Shown piece after piece: positions 8,953 through 17,227 of a DNA stretch of 46,258 nt. Each line of letters opens with the position of its first letter. Positions within the stretch are counted from its first letter, which is position 1. Both the position numbers and the translations under genes were made by a program. The notes under the pieces are model-generated. The model was not told the origin of the DNA. It was given only the letters and a program-made list of their open reading frames with translations, and ran no database searches. The DNA comes from Fuerstiella sp. (lineage in GTDB: Bacteria > Planctomycetota > Planctomycetia > Planctomycetales > Planctomycetaceae), in contig JAQWLN010000183.1 of the NCBI GenBank assembly GCA_029247265.1, positions 1 through 46,258 on the forward strand, read 5' to 3'.

Positions 8953-9975
8953 TTGGCTGAGAAACGCGATTTTGAAGAGTTCCTGGTTAAGTTTCGCAAA
9001 CATCATGAGGTGATGGTTGAGGAACTGCACCGAGTCGTGATCGGACAGGATGCCGTCATTGATCAGATCCTTGCTGCGATCTTTACAGGGGGGCATTGTC
9101 TGTTGGTTGGCGTGCCGGGGCTGGCGAAGACGCTGGTCGTCAGCACAATCGCCCGGCTGCTGGATGTCGAGTTTCGCAGGATTCAGTTTACCCCTGACCT
9201 GATGCCGTCGGACATTACGGGAACAAACGTTCTGGAAGAAACTGAGCAGGGGCGGCGCGAATTTCGGTTCGTTGAGGGGCCTGTCTTCACGAATGTTCTG
9301 CTGGCCGACGAAATCAATCGAACGCCGCCCAAGACTCAGGCTGCTCTGTTGCAGGCAATGCAGGAACGCGAAGTGACTGTGGGGCAGAAGACATACGATC
9401 TTCCCGAGCCGTTTTTTGTGATCGCCACGCAGAACCCGATTGAGCAGGAGGGTACGTATCCTTTGCCGGAAGCTCAGCAGGACCGATTCATGTTCAACGT
9501 GAAGGTGGACTATCCGTCGCTGGACGAAGAAGAACAGATTCTGGAAGCAACAACGTCAGGTGAGAGGGCTGAGGTTCGCAAAGTGCTCTCAGGGAAGGCG
9601 ATTCTATACCTGCAGAAGCAGATTCGCCAGATTGTTGCCTCACCATTCATCGTCAGTTACGTGACACGACTGGTGCGGGCCACGCGCCCCGGAGACGCCG
9701 CGTCTCCGGAGTTTGTAAAACAGATGGTCGACTGGGGAGCCGGTCCCCGAGCCGGGCAGAATCTGATCGCGGGGGCCAAGGCGATGGCGGCCATGGACGG
9801 TCGACCCAACGTTACGACAAACGACGTCCGAAAAGTCGCCATCCCCGTATTGCGTCACCGGGTGTCGACAAATTTTCAGGCTCAGGCGGAAGGTATGGCG
9901 TCAGAAGATATCATCGAAAAACTAATCGCAGAAGTGCCCGAACCCAACGTTCCCAAATACGAAGACGAGGATTAG
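8953..9975 (+). CDS. MoxR-family AAA+ ATPase
   Basis: MoxR ATPases act as chaperones that help assemble or insert cofactors into partner proteins, often with von Willebrand factor A proteins. The 340-residue length is typical. Walker A is GVPGLAKT at 53-60, Walker B ends LLADE at 116-120, and the sensor segment IATQNPIEQEGTYPLPEAQQDRF is classic MoxR. The start appears to be TTG at 8953: an in-frame stop at 8938-8940 excludes anything earlier, TGAGG lies 10 bases before it, and the next ATG (about 20 codons later) would cut into a conserved region. No VWA or DUF58 partner gene follows, which is unusual for MoxR. Confidence 0.93.
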   Translation: MAEKRDFEEFLVKFRKHHEVMVEELHRVVIGQDAVIDQILAAIFTGGHCLLVGVPGLAKTLVVSTIARLLDVEFRRIQFTPDLMPSDITGTNVLEETEQGRREFRFVEGPVFTNVLLADEINRTPPKTQAALLQAMQEREVTVGQKTYDLPEPFFVIATQNPIEQEGTYPLPEAQQDRFMFNVKVDYPSLDEEEQILEATTSGERAEVRKVLSGKAILYLQKQIRQIVASPFIVSYVTRLVRATRPGDAASPEFVKQMVDWGAGPRAGQNLIAGAKAMAAMDGRPNVTTNDVRKVAIPVLRHRVSTNFQAQAEGMASEDIIEKLIAEVPEPNVPKYEDED

Positions 9976-10069
9976 GTGCGTCACGGATTGTCGCAGCGTT
10001 TGCCTCATTGCCTGTGTTCGGCTCTGATACCGCTGCACATGTCCTCGACGAATTCCAGCTCATTGGACC

Positions 10070-10675
10070 ATGGATAAAGAATCTTCTTTCCGAAAACTTG
10101 GCCCCTACCCCGCAACATCGTATGGGAATCCTCGCGAGGAAAAGCGTGGTCCCTGGGAACTTGTTATTTCCGGTGACCTTTCCGACCGACAGTCAGATCT
10201 GCTGAGTCGTCTTGTTGAACTACCACTGCGCAGCAAAGGCGTCATCTATTTCGATTCAGCCGGAGGCAGTGTGTATGCCGGACTTGCATTGGCAACACTG
10301 ATCAGGACGCGTGAGCTGAACGCTACGGGGGTTGTTGTCGGAGAGTGTTCCTCTGCCGCGCTGATGCCGTTTGCGGCGTGTCAGAAGCGGTTCGTCACGT
10401 CAGTCAGCACTCTGCTGTTTCATCCGATGCGCTGGCAGTCAGAAGAAGACGTCCGTCTGGAAGAAGCCACGGAGTGGGCTCGGCACTTCAAAGAGCTGGA
10501 GGGCGATCTGGATGAATTGCTGGTCAGCTTGTTTCCAGTAGATGCCGAAATCCTGCAGAAGTGGACTCGTCCCGGACGATTCGTAACTGGTCGAGAACTT
10601 GCTGCTGCAGAACTCGCTGTGCTGTTTGACCCGTTTACCGATGACAAGCCCTGGAAGACGATCAGCACGGCCTGA
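10070..10675 (+). CDS. ClpP-like serine protease (peptidase S14 type)
   Basis: The 201-residue protein has the ClpP/crotonase fold signatures: [18 protein letters not shown] at about 58-75 (oxyanion glycine pair), GECSSAALM at 91-99 where Ser95 aligns with the ClpP nucleophile, and LLFHPM with His118 at the ClpP histidine position. An acidic residue in the LFDPF segment near the C-terminus may complete the triad. Sequence around the nucleophile (SSAA instead of ASMA) is divergent, so it is not a housekeeping clpP. It may work without a Clp ATPase, as membrane or serine-dehydrogenase-like family members do. It lies 94 bases after the MoxR gene on the same strand; whether they cooperate is unknown. 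Confidence 0.75.
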   Translation: MDKESSFRKLGPYPATSYGNPREEKRGPWELVISGDLSDRQSDLLSRLVELPLRSKGVIYFDSAGGSVYAGLALATLIRTRELNATGVVVGECSSAALMPFAACQKRFVTSVSTLLFHPMRWQSEEDVRLEEATEWARHFKELEGDLDELLVSLFPVDAEILQKWTRPGRFVTGRELAAAELAVLFDPFTDDKPWKTISTA

Positions 10676-10952
10676 GGGTCAGGCTGCAGGCCTGGCTGCT
10701 CTGTTCTCAACGCTGCAGCGCGAATCACTCGGTTATGGCGTGAATCCCGACCGCACCGTGCCGTCCGGATCAATCAACGGTTGTGGGTTGTCGACTCGTC
10801 CGACAGGTCGACTGTTCGGGCCGAAACGGAAATTTGGAGTATGAAAGACTGTCGAGTCATTCTATTCATCGATAAACTCCGCCCTTTGTATACTGGTTGT
10901 TGCCGCGAACGGCATTATTAAACACACAGAAGGCCCTTCGGAACCGCCATTG

Positions 10953-12047
10953 ATGTCCGCTGATACCAACACGAATTCAACACTCCCGTCCTGGGCCGAC
11001 ATGGCCGACTCTGTTCTTGACGGAGAGGAACTGTGCCGAGACGCTGCATTAAGCCTGCTAAAGGCGGATGACGATCAATTGCTTTCAATTCTGGATGCGG
11101 CGTTCCGTGTTCGGAAAACGTACTTTGGCAGCAGCGTGCAGTTGTATTATCTGAAGAATGCCAAGAGTGGTTTGTGCCCGGAAGACTGTGGCTATTGTTC
11201 ACAGGCAAAAGATTCCGAAGCGCCGGTTGAAAAGTACGCCATGCTGAACACAGAACGTCTGATGGACGGCGCTAGGAAGGCATTCGAAAGCAAGGCACGC
11301 ACTTATTGTATCGTGGCCAGCGGACGTGGTCCGTCAGACCGCGAAGTCGAACACGTCTGCGATGTCGTTCGGCAGGTCAAAAGCGAATACGGACTGCACA
11401 TCTGCTGCTGTCTTGGCCTGCTGCAGCCGGAACAGGCGGTGAAGCTGAAAGAGGCGGGTGTTGATCGAGTGAACCACAACCTCAACACCAGTGAACGGTT
11501 TCATGATCAGATCGTGTCTACTCACACATTCAAGGATCGGCTCGAAACCCTCGATACCTGTCGTGACGTTGGACTCGAGCTTTGTGCCGGCATGATTGTT
11601 GGTATGGGTGAAACAAAAGAAGACGTCGTCGATGTCGCACTGAAGCTGGCGGAACTGGATGTCGCTTCGATCCCGGTTAACTTTTTGATTCCCATTGAAG
11701 GCGCCCAACTGGGCCGACCGGTTGATCTGGATCCACGTTATTGTCTGAAGGTGCTGGCCATGTTTCGACTGACGAACCCGAAGACGGAATTGCGAATCGC
11801 GGGTGGTCGTGAGGTCAATCTACGCAGCATGCAGGCCATGGGACTGTACGCTGCGAACTCTATGTTTGTCAGTGACTATCTGACAACGCCCGGTCAACAG
11901 GCGATTGAAGACTTCAATATGATTCGTGATCTGGGCTTTGATATTACTGCCGGCGATTACGAATCAGCTCAGCTGTTAGAGCAGCTGGGGCACTCACACC
12001 AGGTCAGCGAATGCGCCACGGAAGCTAAGTCTTCCTGCTGCGGCTGA
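10953..12047 (+). CDS. bioB: Biotin synthase
   Basis: BioB is a radical SAM enzyme that inserts sulfur into dethiobiotin, the last step of biotin synthesis. The CxxxCxxC site is CPEDCGYC (Cys75, Cys79, Cys82), preceded by VQLYYLKNAKSG as usual. Later blocks such as NHNLNTSE, AGMIVGMGE, PVNFLIPIEGA, RIAGGRE and ANSMFVSDYLTT match BioB and place the residues that hold the second cluster. I start at the ATG at 10953; an in-frame TTG lies directly before it. The C-terminus carries an extra Cys-rich tail ending SSCCG. bioD lies about 4.4 kb downstream on the same strand, but bioA and bioF are not in the window. Confidence 0.96.
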   Translation: MSADTNTNSTLPSWADMADSVLDGEELCRDAALSLLKADDDQLLSILDAAFRVRKTYFGSSVQLYYLKNAKSGLCPEDCGYCSQAKDSEAPVEKYAMLNTERLMDGARKAFESKARTYCIVASGRGPSDREVEHVCDVVRQVKSEYGLHICCCLGLLQPEQAVKLKEAGVDRVNHNLNTSERFHDQIVSTHTFKDRLETLDTCRDVGLELCAGMIVGMGETKEDVVDVALKLAELDVASIPVNFLIPIEGAQLGRPVDLDPRYCLKVLAMFRLTNPKTELRIAGGREVNLRSMQAMGLYAANSMFVSDYLTTPGQQAIEDFNMIRDLGFDITAGDYESAQLLEQLGHSHQVSECATEAKSSCCG

Positions 12048-12272
12048 TTCGGAGCGGCTGCGGCGACAACGTTAAGTCAGATGGTGCCGCGGACACGTGT
12101 GTTACTAACTCACTGGAAAACATATCGGTGAAGCGTACATTCCATCGAATCCCGGGGAATCGTCGCAAAATCCAGCATTGCCCGGAAAAACTGGTCGAAG
12201 CAGCCGGGCTTGCAACGTTTAATTGGCAACAGCGATACTCTCGCTCCTTTCTGTTGACCGCCTTTTCACGGC

Positions 12273-13949
12273 ATGACGATGGACGAATCTGGCTCCGTAA
12301 CTGAAGCCGCCGATGACAACGCCACCGGTGTTGACGGCGAGCTTACGTCCGGCCCGGGTTCTCAATGCACACCAGCGCCATCGGTCATACAGCAGCTGCG
12401 GCAGCAGACCCAGCGAAAACGACGTCGCGGGCAACCGCCGGGATGGACGATCTGGCTTTCTGCACAGGCGATCCGCAGTCGCGGCATGATCACTCACACA
12501 CTACCCGTCTGGCTGATGGAACACCGTCAGCAGACTCTCACCGCAGCGACCAGTCTTGCGGTGCATCTGGCCATCGCATTTCTAATGGCGTTGTGGGCGA
12601 TGCCGCCGGACACGGCTGAGCAGCTTTTTGGTCTGATCGTGACACGCATTGATTCGGACACCGAGGCCCCGCTGGAAACGATTGAAATCGAAGCGATTCT
12701 GCAGCCGGAGTCTCTGCAGGATCTGGACACGAACAGCACCATGAAGGAGTTGATTTCAGAACTTGACCGTGACCTGAGAAATGACCTGTCAATCGACACA
12801 CAGGACCGTGACTTCACGCTTGAGCTTGAGCCCACAGATGCCGAGATGAAGGTGCTGTACAAACAGGGAGAATTTGGCGGTCGATCCGAAGCTGGTAAGC
12901 GAGCAGCGTTAAAAAAGTACGGCGGTACCGCCGACAGCGAGAAGGCGGTTGTCTGTGGTCTGAAGTGGTTGGATACAATTCAGCAGAAGAACGGATCGTG
13001 GAGTTTCGCCAAACAGGGACTGGCGGCTGTTCCGGGCCGATATAAAAGGACCGAGGTGGGCGCAACGTCACTGGCATTGCTTTGTTTTCTGGGAGCGGGG
13101 CACACTCACTTGAAGGACGGACCCTATCGGGAGACCGTCCTGAAGGGGCTGGAGTTTATCGGTGAAAGTGCGACAGTGACTCAGGGGACGGCAGACCTGC
13201 GTGGTGACTCCGAAGCCAACTCCGGCATGTACGTTCAGGGTCTGGCCACGATCTGTCTGAGTGAAGCTCATGCTCTCGAACACAGCGACAGGAACCTGAC
13301 AAAGCTGACAGAAATGGCCGTTCGATTTATCGAACGAGCTCAGAATCCGATCACGGGCGGGTGGCGATACAAACCACGTGATGACACCAGTGATACCTCC
13401 GTTGTCGGCTGGGAGTTGATGGCTCTGCAGAGTGCCAAGTCGGGGCGAATTCGTGTTTCCAGCAAGTCGCTTCGGTTAGCTCGTGACTTTCTCCGCAGTG
13501 CACAAGTGGACGACGAAGGCTCGCAATATGCGTACGTGCCGGGTCAGGGAGCCAAGCCATCGATGACGGCCGTCGGGCTGCTGTGCCGGATGTACCTTGG
13601 CTGGCGCAATGACAATCCAGCTCTTGAAAAAGGCGTTAAGTATCTGGCTGTTCGTGGCCCCAATCCGAATGATATGTACTACAACTACTATGCCACTCAA
13701 GTGCTGCATCATTGGGGCGGAGACCTCTGGAAAAAATGGAATGCGGAACTTCGCGAAGACCTTGTCCGGAGTCAGGTGACGGAAGGTCCGGCGGCTGGCA
13801 GCTGGCGACCAGGTGGCCCCCACTCAGACGTGGGTGGGCAGCTGTATCAGACGACGTTGTCCATTCTGACTCTGGAGGTCTATTACCGACATCTGCCGAT
13901 TTACCAGCGTCTGGAAAAGGATCCCACAGAGCCCAATGACTCACAATGA
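12273..13949 (+). CDS. Membrane-anchored protein with terpenoid-cyclase-type alpha-toroid domain
   Basis: The product is 558 residues. A basic, hydrophilic N-terminal part (about 1-85) is followed by one transmembrane helix at 91-110, an acidic linker (about 120-200), and then a domain of prenyltransferase/squalene-oxidase repeats from about 220. Repeat signatures include GLKWLDTIQQKNGSWSF, MAVRFIERAQNPITGGWRY and QTTLSILTLEVYYRHLP. The fold is an alpha/alpha barrel. True cyclases carry DxDD or DCTAE motifs, which I do not see here, so catalysis of squalene cyclisation is unlikely. Planctomycete genomes contain many such anchored toroid proteins with no known role. It stands alone between bioB and argF. 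Confidence 0.8.
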   Translation: MTMDESGSVTEAADDNATGVDGELTSGPGSQCTPAPSVIQQLRQQTQRKRRRGQPPGWTIWLSAQAIRSRGMITHTLPVWLMEHRQQTLTAATSLAVHLAIAFLMALWAMPPDTAEQLFGLIVTRIDSDTEAPLETIEIEAILQPESLQDLDTNSTMKELISELDRDLRNDLSIDTQDRDFTLELEPTDAEMKVLYKQGEFGGRSEAGKRAALKKYGGTADSEKAVVCGLKWLDTIQQKNGSWSFAKQGLAAVPGRYKRTEVGATSLALLCFLGAGHTHLKDGPYRETVLKGLEFIGESATVTQGTADLRGDSEANSGMYVQGLATICLSEAHALEHSDRNLTKLTEMAVRFIERAQNPITGGWRYKPRDDTSDTSVVGWELMALQSAKSGRIRVSSKSLRLARDFLRSAQVDDEGSQYAYVPGQGAKPSMTAVGLLCRMYLGWRNDNPALEKGVKYLAVRGPNPNDMYYNYYATQVLHHWGGDLWKKWNAELREDLVRSQVTEGPAAGSWRPGGPHSDVGGQLYQTTLSILTLEVYYRHLPIYQRLEKDPTEPNDSQ

Positions 13950-14257
13950 TCGCATTCCAATGCAGCACGTTGGGGGGGGGGCTCAGAAGGAGGATGTTGC
14001 TCTTCCTCTAACTTCCAGACCTCGTCGCAGCTGGGAAATTGGCCGATCTGCTGAAGAATTCGTACAGCGATATCAATTCCTGAGCGAAAATTGCCTGAAA
14101 ATGACATTCGGGACTTAACCAGACGGCAGTCCCGTGAAACAATGTGGCTGAAACACAACTCGACTGAGATGGCTCCCGGGAGCTGCCTCAGTCGTTTTTC
14201 TTTTTACGTTGCACACTTCGTGCAAAACATTTTCGATTTGCAAGTGAACCGAAGAAT
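13950..14257 (+). promoter_or_regulatory. argF upstream region with G10 tract and leader elements
   Basis: This gap of 308 bases holds a run of ten G residues (13972-13981), an AGGAGG at 13987-13992 directly followed by an ATG and a five-codon frame, a strong terminator (14161-14199), and a perfect 6-bp inverted repeat TTGCAC/GTGCAA at 14209-14225, about 32 bases before the argF start. The terminator may simply end the upstream transcript. Because argF follows so closely, attenuation or an operator role for the repeat is also possible; it does not match the ArgR box I know. Confidence 0.4.
14161..14199 (+). terminator. Intrinsic terminator upstream of argF
   Basis: CGACTGAG (14161-14168) pairs with CTCAGTCG (14187-14194), and the enclosed GGCTCCCGGGAGC segment can form its own inner stem. 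Five T residues follow, then C and five more T. It is a strong rho-independent terminator, about 58 bases before the argF start codon. Confidence 0.9.
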
Positions 14258-15175
14258 ATGACAAGGCATCTGACGTCTCTTTACGATCTGACGCCTCAGG
14301 ACGTGCTCGCCATCCTCGACTCTGCGGCTGACCTGAAGACAAAGTACAGGAATGGAGACTGTCCACAGCTGTTGCAGGGCCAGGTGCTTGCGCAGATGTT
14401 TGAGAAACCTTCACTCAGGACTCGGAACAGTTTTGAAGCTGCGATGATCAACCTCGGTGGCGCCGGCATTTTTCTGACCACCGAGGAAGCCGGTCTGAAT
14501 GGACGCGAGTCACTGCGCGATGTTGCGACTGTGCTGAGCTCTTACAGCGCCATTATCACGATGCGGACATTCTCTCAGCAGCTGATCGAAGATTTTGCGA
14601 AGATCAGCAGCTGTCCGGTCATAAACGCCCTTTCTGATGAACGTCACCCGTGCCAGGCATTGACGGATTTGTTGACCATCCGAGAGAAGTTCGGCAGACT
14701 TCAGGACCTGCACCTGGTATTCGTAGGGGACGGCAACAATGTGGCGATGTCGCTGGCGATCGCTTCCGCAATGACGGGAATGAAGTTTACATTGGCTGTG
14801 CCACAGGGTTTTGCCATGCCGGAAGAATTTTGCACCGATCTTGCGAAACGGTTTCCGGACGCACAGGTGGAACAGGTGCACGATCCAGTGGCCGCCGTCA
14901 GAACGGCTGAAATTGTGTACACTGATGTTTGGGCCAGTATGGGGCAGGAAGAAGAAGCGGAACGTCGCCAACAGGCGTTCGGAGACTTTCAGGTTAATGC
15001 CGAGTTGTTAAGTCGTGCACCCGCCGATGTGAAGTTTATGCATGATTTGCCCGCGAAACGTGGTCTTGAAGTGACCGATGACGTCATGGACGGTAGCAGC
15101 AGCATCGTGTTTCAGCAGGCAGAGAATCGAATGCATCTGGCACGTGGTCTATTCGCCTGGTTGCTGGCTCAATGA
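14258..15175 (+). CDS. argF: Ornithine carbamoyltransferase, variant active-site motif
   Basis: The enzyme makes citrulline from ornithine and carbamoyl phosphate in arginine synthesis. The 305-residue protein has the carbamoyl-phosphate site PSLRTR (52-56) and HPCQ (130-133), and the ornithine loop DVWASMGQE with SMG at 227-229. The C-terminal catalytic motif reads HDLP at 262-265, whereas the family motif is HCLP; the change sits at codon 15044-15046 (GAT). The SMG loop argues for ornithine rather than aspartate or acetylornithine as substrate. The gene stop overlaps the next gene in ATGA. Overall identity to the family is clear; the consequences of the Asp are not. Confidence 0.9.
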   Translation: MTRHLTSLYDLTPQDVLAILDSAADLKTKYRNGDCPQLLQGQVLAQMFEKPSLRTRNSFEAAMINLGGAGIFLTTEEAGLNGRESLRDVATVLSSYSAIITMRTFSQQLIEDFAKISSCPVINALSDERHPCQALTDLLTIREKFGRLQDLHLVFVGDGNNVAMSLAIASAMTGMKFTLAVPQGFAMPEEFCTDLAKRFPDAQVEQVHDPVAAVRTAEIVYTDVWASMGQEEEAERRQQAFGDFQVNAELLSRAPADVKFMHDLPAKRGLEVTDDVMDGSSSIVFQQAENRMHLARGLFAWLLAQ

Positions 15176-16026
15176 TGCGAACGCAGTTTCAATTCAGCAC
15201 AGCTTGCGAATTATTCCCGTGTCTGCTCGTATTGCCGGTCGTTGTCTGCTGCGGCGTCTTTGCACGTGGCCAGGACCGCCTTTCGCCTTCGTCCCATGAT
15301 TCTCACAACTTGTCTTCGCAGTGGCAGGCCGCCGACACCGTCATCAAGGTATTGCTGCCGGATCGCATTAAGCCACGCCACAAGTATAGAACGCTGTACG
15401 TTCTGCCAGTCGAAAGTGGTGAAACAACACGCTGGGGCGACAGCATCGCCGAGATTCTCAAACACAATCTGCACAATTCATGTCAGCTGATCTGTGTGTT
15501 TCCGACCTTTGCTGACCTGCCGTGGTACGCAGATCACCCCACAGACGTGCATCTCAGACAGGAAACCTATCTGATGCGAGACGTGGTGCCGCTGATTGAG
15601 GCAGAGTATCTGGTCCGGACAGATGCCTCCGGTCGGCTGCTGGTTGGCTTCAGTAAGTCCGGGTGGGGGGCATGGAGTCTGTTGCTGCGTCATCCGGATG
15701 TATTTGGCAGAGCTGCAGCATTCGATGCACCGTTGATGATGGGCGCGCCCGGAAAGTACGGTTCCGGCCCGATTTTCGGGACACCGGAGAATTTTGTCGG
15801 TTATCAGATCAGCCGTCAGTTGAAGCCTCGTGTCTCTGAACTGAGGCGATCCGGGCCTCGTCTTGCCCTGTTCGGCAAAGGGAACTTTCAGAAGGAGCAT
15901 CAGCAGGTGTCTCAGTTGCTGCAGAAACTGCAGATTCCCTGTTATCAAGAGGATTCGACTGTCAGGGAGCATTCCTGGCACAGTGGCTGGCTGCCACTCG
16001 CAGTCCGATGGCTGGCAGCACCGTAA
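15172..16026 (+). CDS. Secreted esterase-family alpha/beta hydrolase
   Basis: The 284-residue product begins with a signal peptide (hydrophobic core about 14-30, cleavage near ARGQ at about 34). The nucleophile elbow is GFSKSGWG with Ser161. The stretch TLYVLPVES and VVPLIEAEYLV resemble esterase D/Fes-type hydrolases, with a likely catalytic His in EHSWHSGW near the end. The substrate is unknown. Start choice: ATGATG at 15172; the first ATG overlaps the argF stop by 4 bases and the second is also possible. Tight coupling to argF is odd for a secreted hydrolase and probably reflects transcription economy rather than function. Confidence 0.75.
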   Translation: MMRTQFQFSTACELFPCLLVLPVVVCCGVFARGQDRLSPSSHDSHNLSSQWQAADTVIKVLLPDRIKPRHKYRTLYVLPVESGETTRWGDSIAEILKHNLHNSCQLICVFPTFADLPWYADHPTDVHLRQETYLMRDVVPLIEAEYLVRTDASGRLLVGFSKSGWGAWSLLLRHPDVFGRAAAFDAPLMMGAPGKYGSGPIFGTPENFVGYQISRQLKPRVSELRRSGPRLALFGKGNFQKEHQQVSQLLQKLQIPCYQEDSTVREHSWHSGWLPLAVRWLAAP

Positions 16027-16218
16027 TCATAGGCCGTGTTTTAACGAGTGAACTGCCATGGAATACTCCCCTGTTACCGACACCTTCGTTGAATAGCGAA
16101 CAGCCCGCCGATGCGTTTACAATACCGGTGCGTTTGTGCCGGACTTTCACTGTGAACGCACAGATGTTTCTGAGCTGACTTCTGCCTTCCGTGTAACAAC
16201 TCTGACCCTGAATCTGAT

Positions 16219-16455
16219 ATGGCATTCGAATACGAAAAAGTAAAAGGCATCCTGGTGTGTCCGCGGTGCAAAGGGGAACTCGTTCACGATGGCGACTCGC
16301 TCGTGTGTGTGAACCCTGAAACTCGCTGGAGCTACCCGATCGTCGACGACATTCCACGACTGCTGGTGGACGAAGCAAGTGAGTTGTCAGCTGATGCCTG
16401 GGGTGAGGTGATGCAGCGTCAGGGACGTGATGTCAGTACCGGGCAGCCGGGCTGA
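16219..16455 (+). CDS. Trm112/YcaR-like zinc-binding protein
   Basis: The 78-residue protein has the Trm112/UPF0434 pattern: ILVCPRCKGEL (Cys14, Cys17), LVCVNP (Cys30) and YPIVDDIPRLLVDE. Three cysteines are present, as in E. coli YcaR. Eukaryotic and archaeal Trm112 activate methyltransferases; bacterial members are small accessory proteins of uncertain role. The gene ends five bases before the GTG of bioD, so the two are almost certainly cotranscribed. Confidence 0.85.
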   Translation: MAFEYEKVKGILVCPRCKGELVHDGDSLVCVNPETRWSYPIVDDIPRLLVDEASELSADAWGEVMQRQGRDVSTGQPG

Positions 16456-16460
16456 TCGTT

Positions 16461-17159
16461 GTGCAGACACTATTTGTTACGGGTACCGACACCAGTGTTG
16501 GCAAGTCATGGGTTGCCAGTCTCATTCTGCGCCAGTTGCGGAATGACGACGTGAGAGTCGGAGCGTACAAGCCAGTCTGCAGCGGTGCGGAAATCGGGGC
16601 TGACGGCACACGCGTGTGGTCAGACCTGACTGTTCTGGCAGACGCCATCAACTGGGCTGGAGATCTGGACGCCGTTTGTCCGCAACGATTTACGGATGCC
16701 GTTGCGCCCAATGTCTCGGCTAGTCTGGAGGGGCGCGAAGTTGACGATGAATTGCTTCGCACAGGAATTCAGCGTTGGGAACAGACGGCGGACTATGTTG
16801 TTATCGAGGGGGCCGGTGGACTTCTGTGTCCGCTTTCCGATCACACAACGGGTGCCGAACTAGCAGCTGATTTGCACGCACCGCTTGTCATTGTGGCCGC
16901 AAATCGCCTGGGCGTCATCAATCATACGTTGCTGACGGTGGAAGTTGCTCGCAGTCGAGGGCTGAGGACGGCAGCCGTCGTGCTGAACTGTTGCGAACTT
17001 CCGGGTGATGTCAGTGATCCGTCTATTGACACCAATCAGAATCAACTTCAGCATTGGCTGCCTGATGTGCCGATTCTCGAGTGTCGGCATGCGGCAAACC
17101 GCCTGGTTGCTGAGGCGGCAGTTGAAACGGTCGAGTTACTCAAATACTTTGGACCTTAG
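16461..17159 (+). CDS. bioD: Dethiobiotin synthetase
   Basis: BioD closes the ureido ring of dethiobiotin from diaminopelargonic acid, CO2 and ATP. The P-loop GTDTSVGKSW (8-17) is diagnostic, followed by AYKPVCSGAE and the VIEGAGGLLCPL segment near 110-120 that contacts the substrate. The 232-residue length is normal. The start is GTG at 16461; homology begins at the next codon (QTLFVTGTDT), which supports it. It follows the Trm112-like gene with a 5-base gap. Confidence 0.94.
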   Translation: MQTLFVTGTDTSVGKSWVASLILRQLRNDDVRVGAYKPVCSGAEIGADGTRVWSDLTVLADAINWAGDLDAVCPQRFTDAVAPNVSASLEGREVDDELLRTGIQRWEQTADYVVIEGAGGLLCPLSDHTTGAELAADLHAPLVIVAANRLGVINHTLLTVEVARSRGLRTAAVVLNCCELPGDVSDPSIDTNQNQLQHWLPDVPILECRHAANRLVAEAAVETVELLKYFGP

Positions 17160-17227
17160 GCAGATGAGGACTCAGGCATGAGTTTCACCAGCCACTGTTT
17201 TTATGTGTGCATTGGAGTATCGAGTTG

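Noticed and set aside
13936..14118. 60-codon plus-strand frame through the G10 tract
   Set aside because: It overlaps the previous stop and has a fairly natural composition, but the ribosome site is poor and I recognise nothing in it. Kept only as a finding about the tract.
14209..14225. ArgR operator (ARG box) before argF
   Set aside because: The inverted repeat TTGCAC-N5-GTGCAA does not fit the AT-centred ARG box consensus I know.
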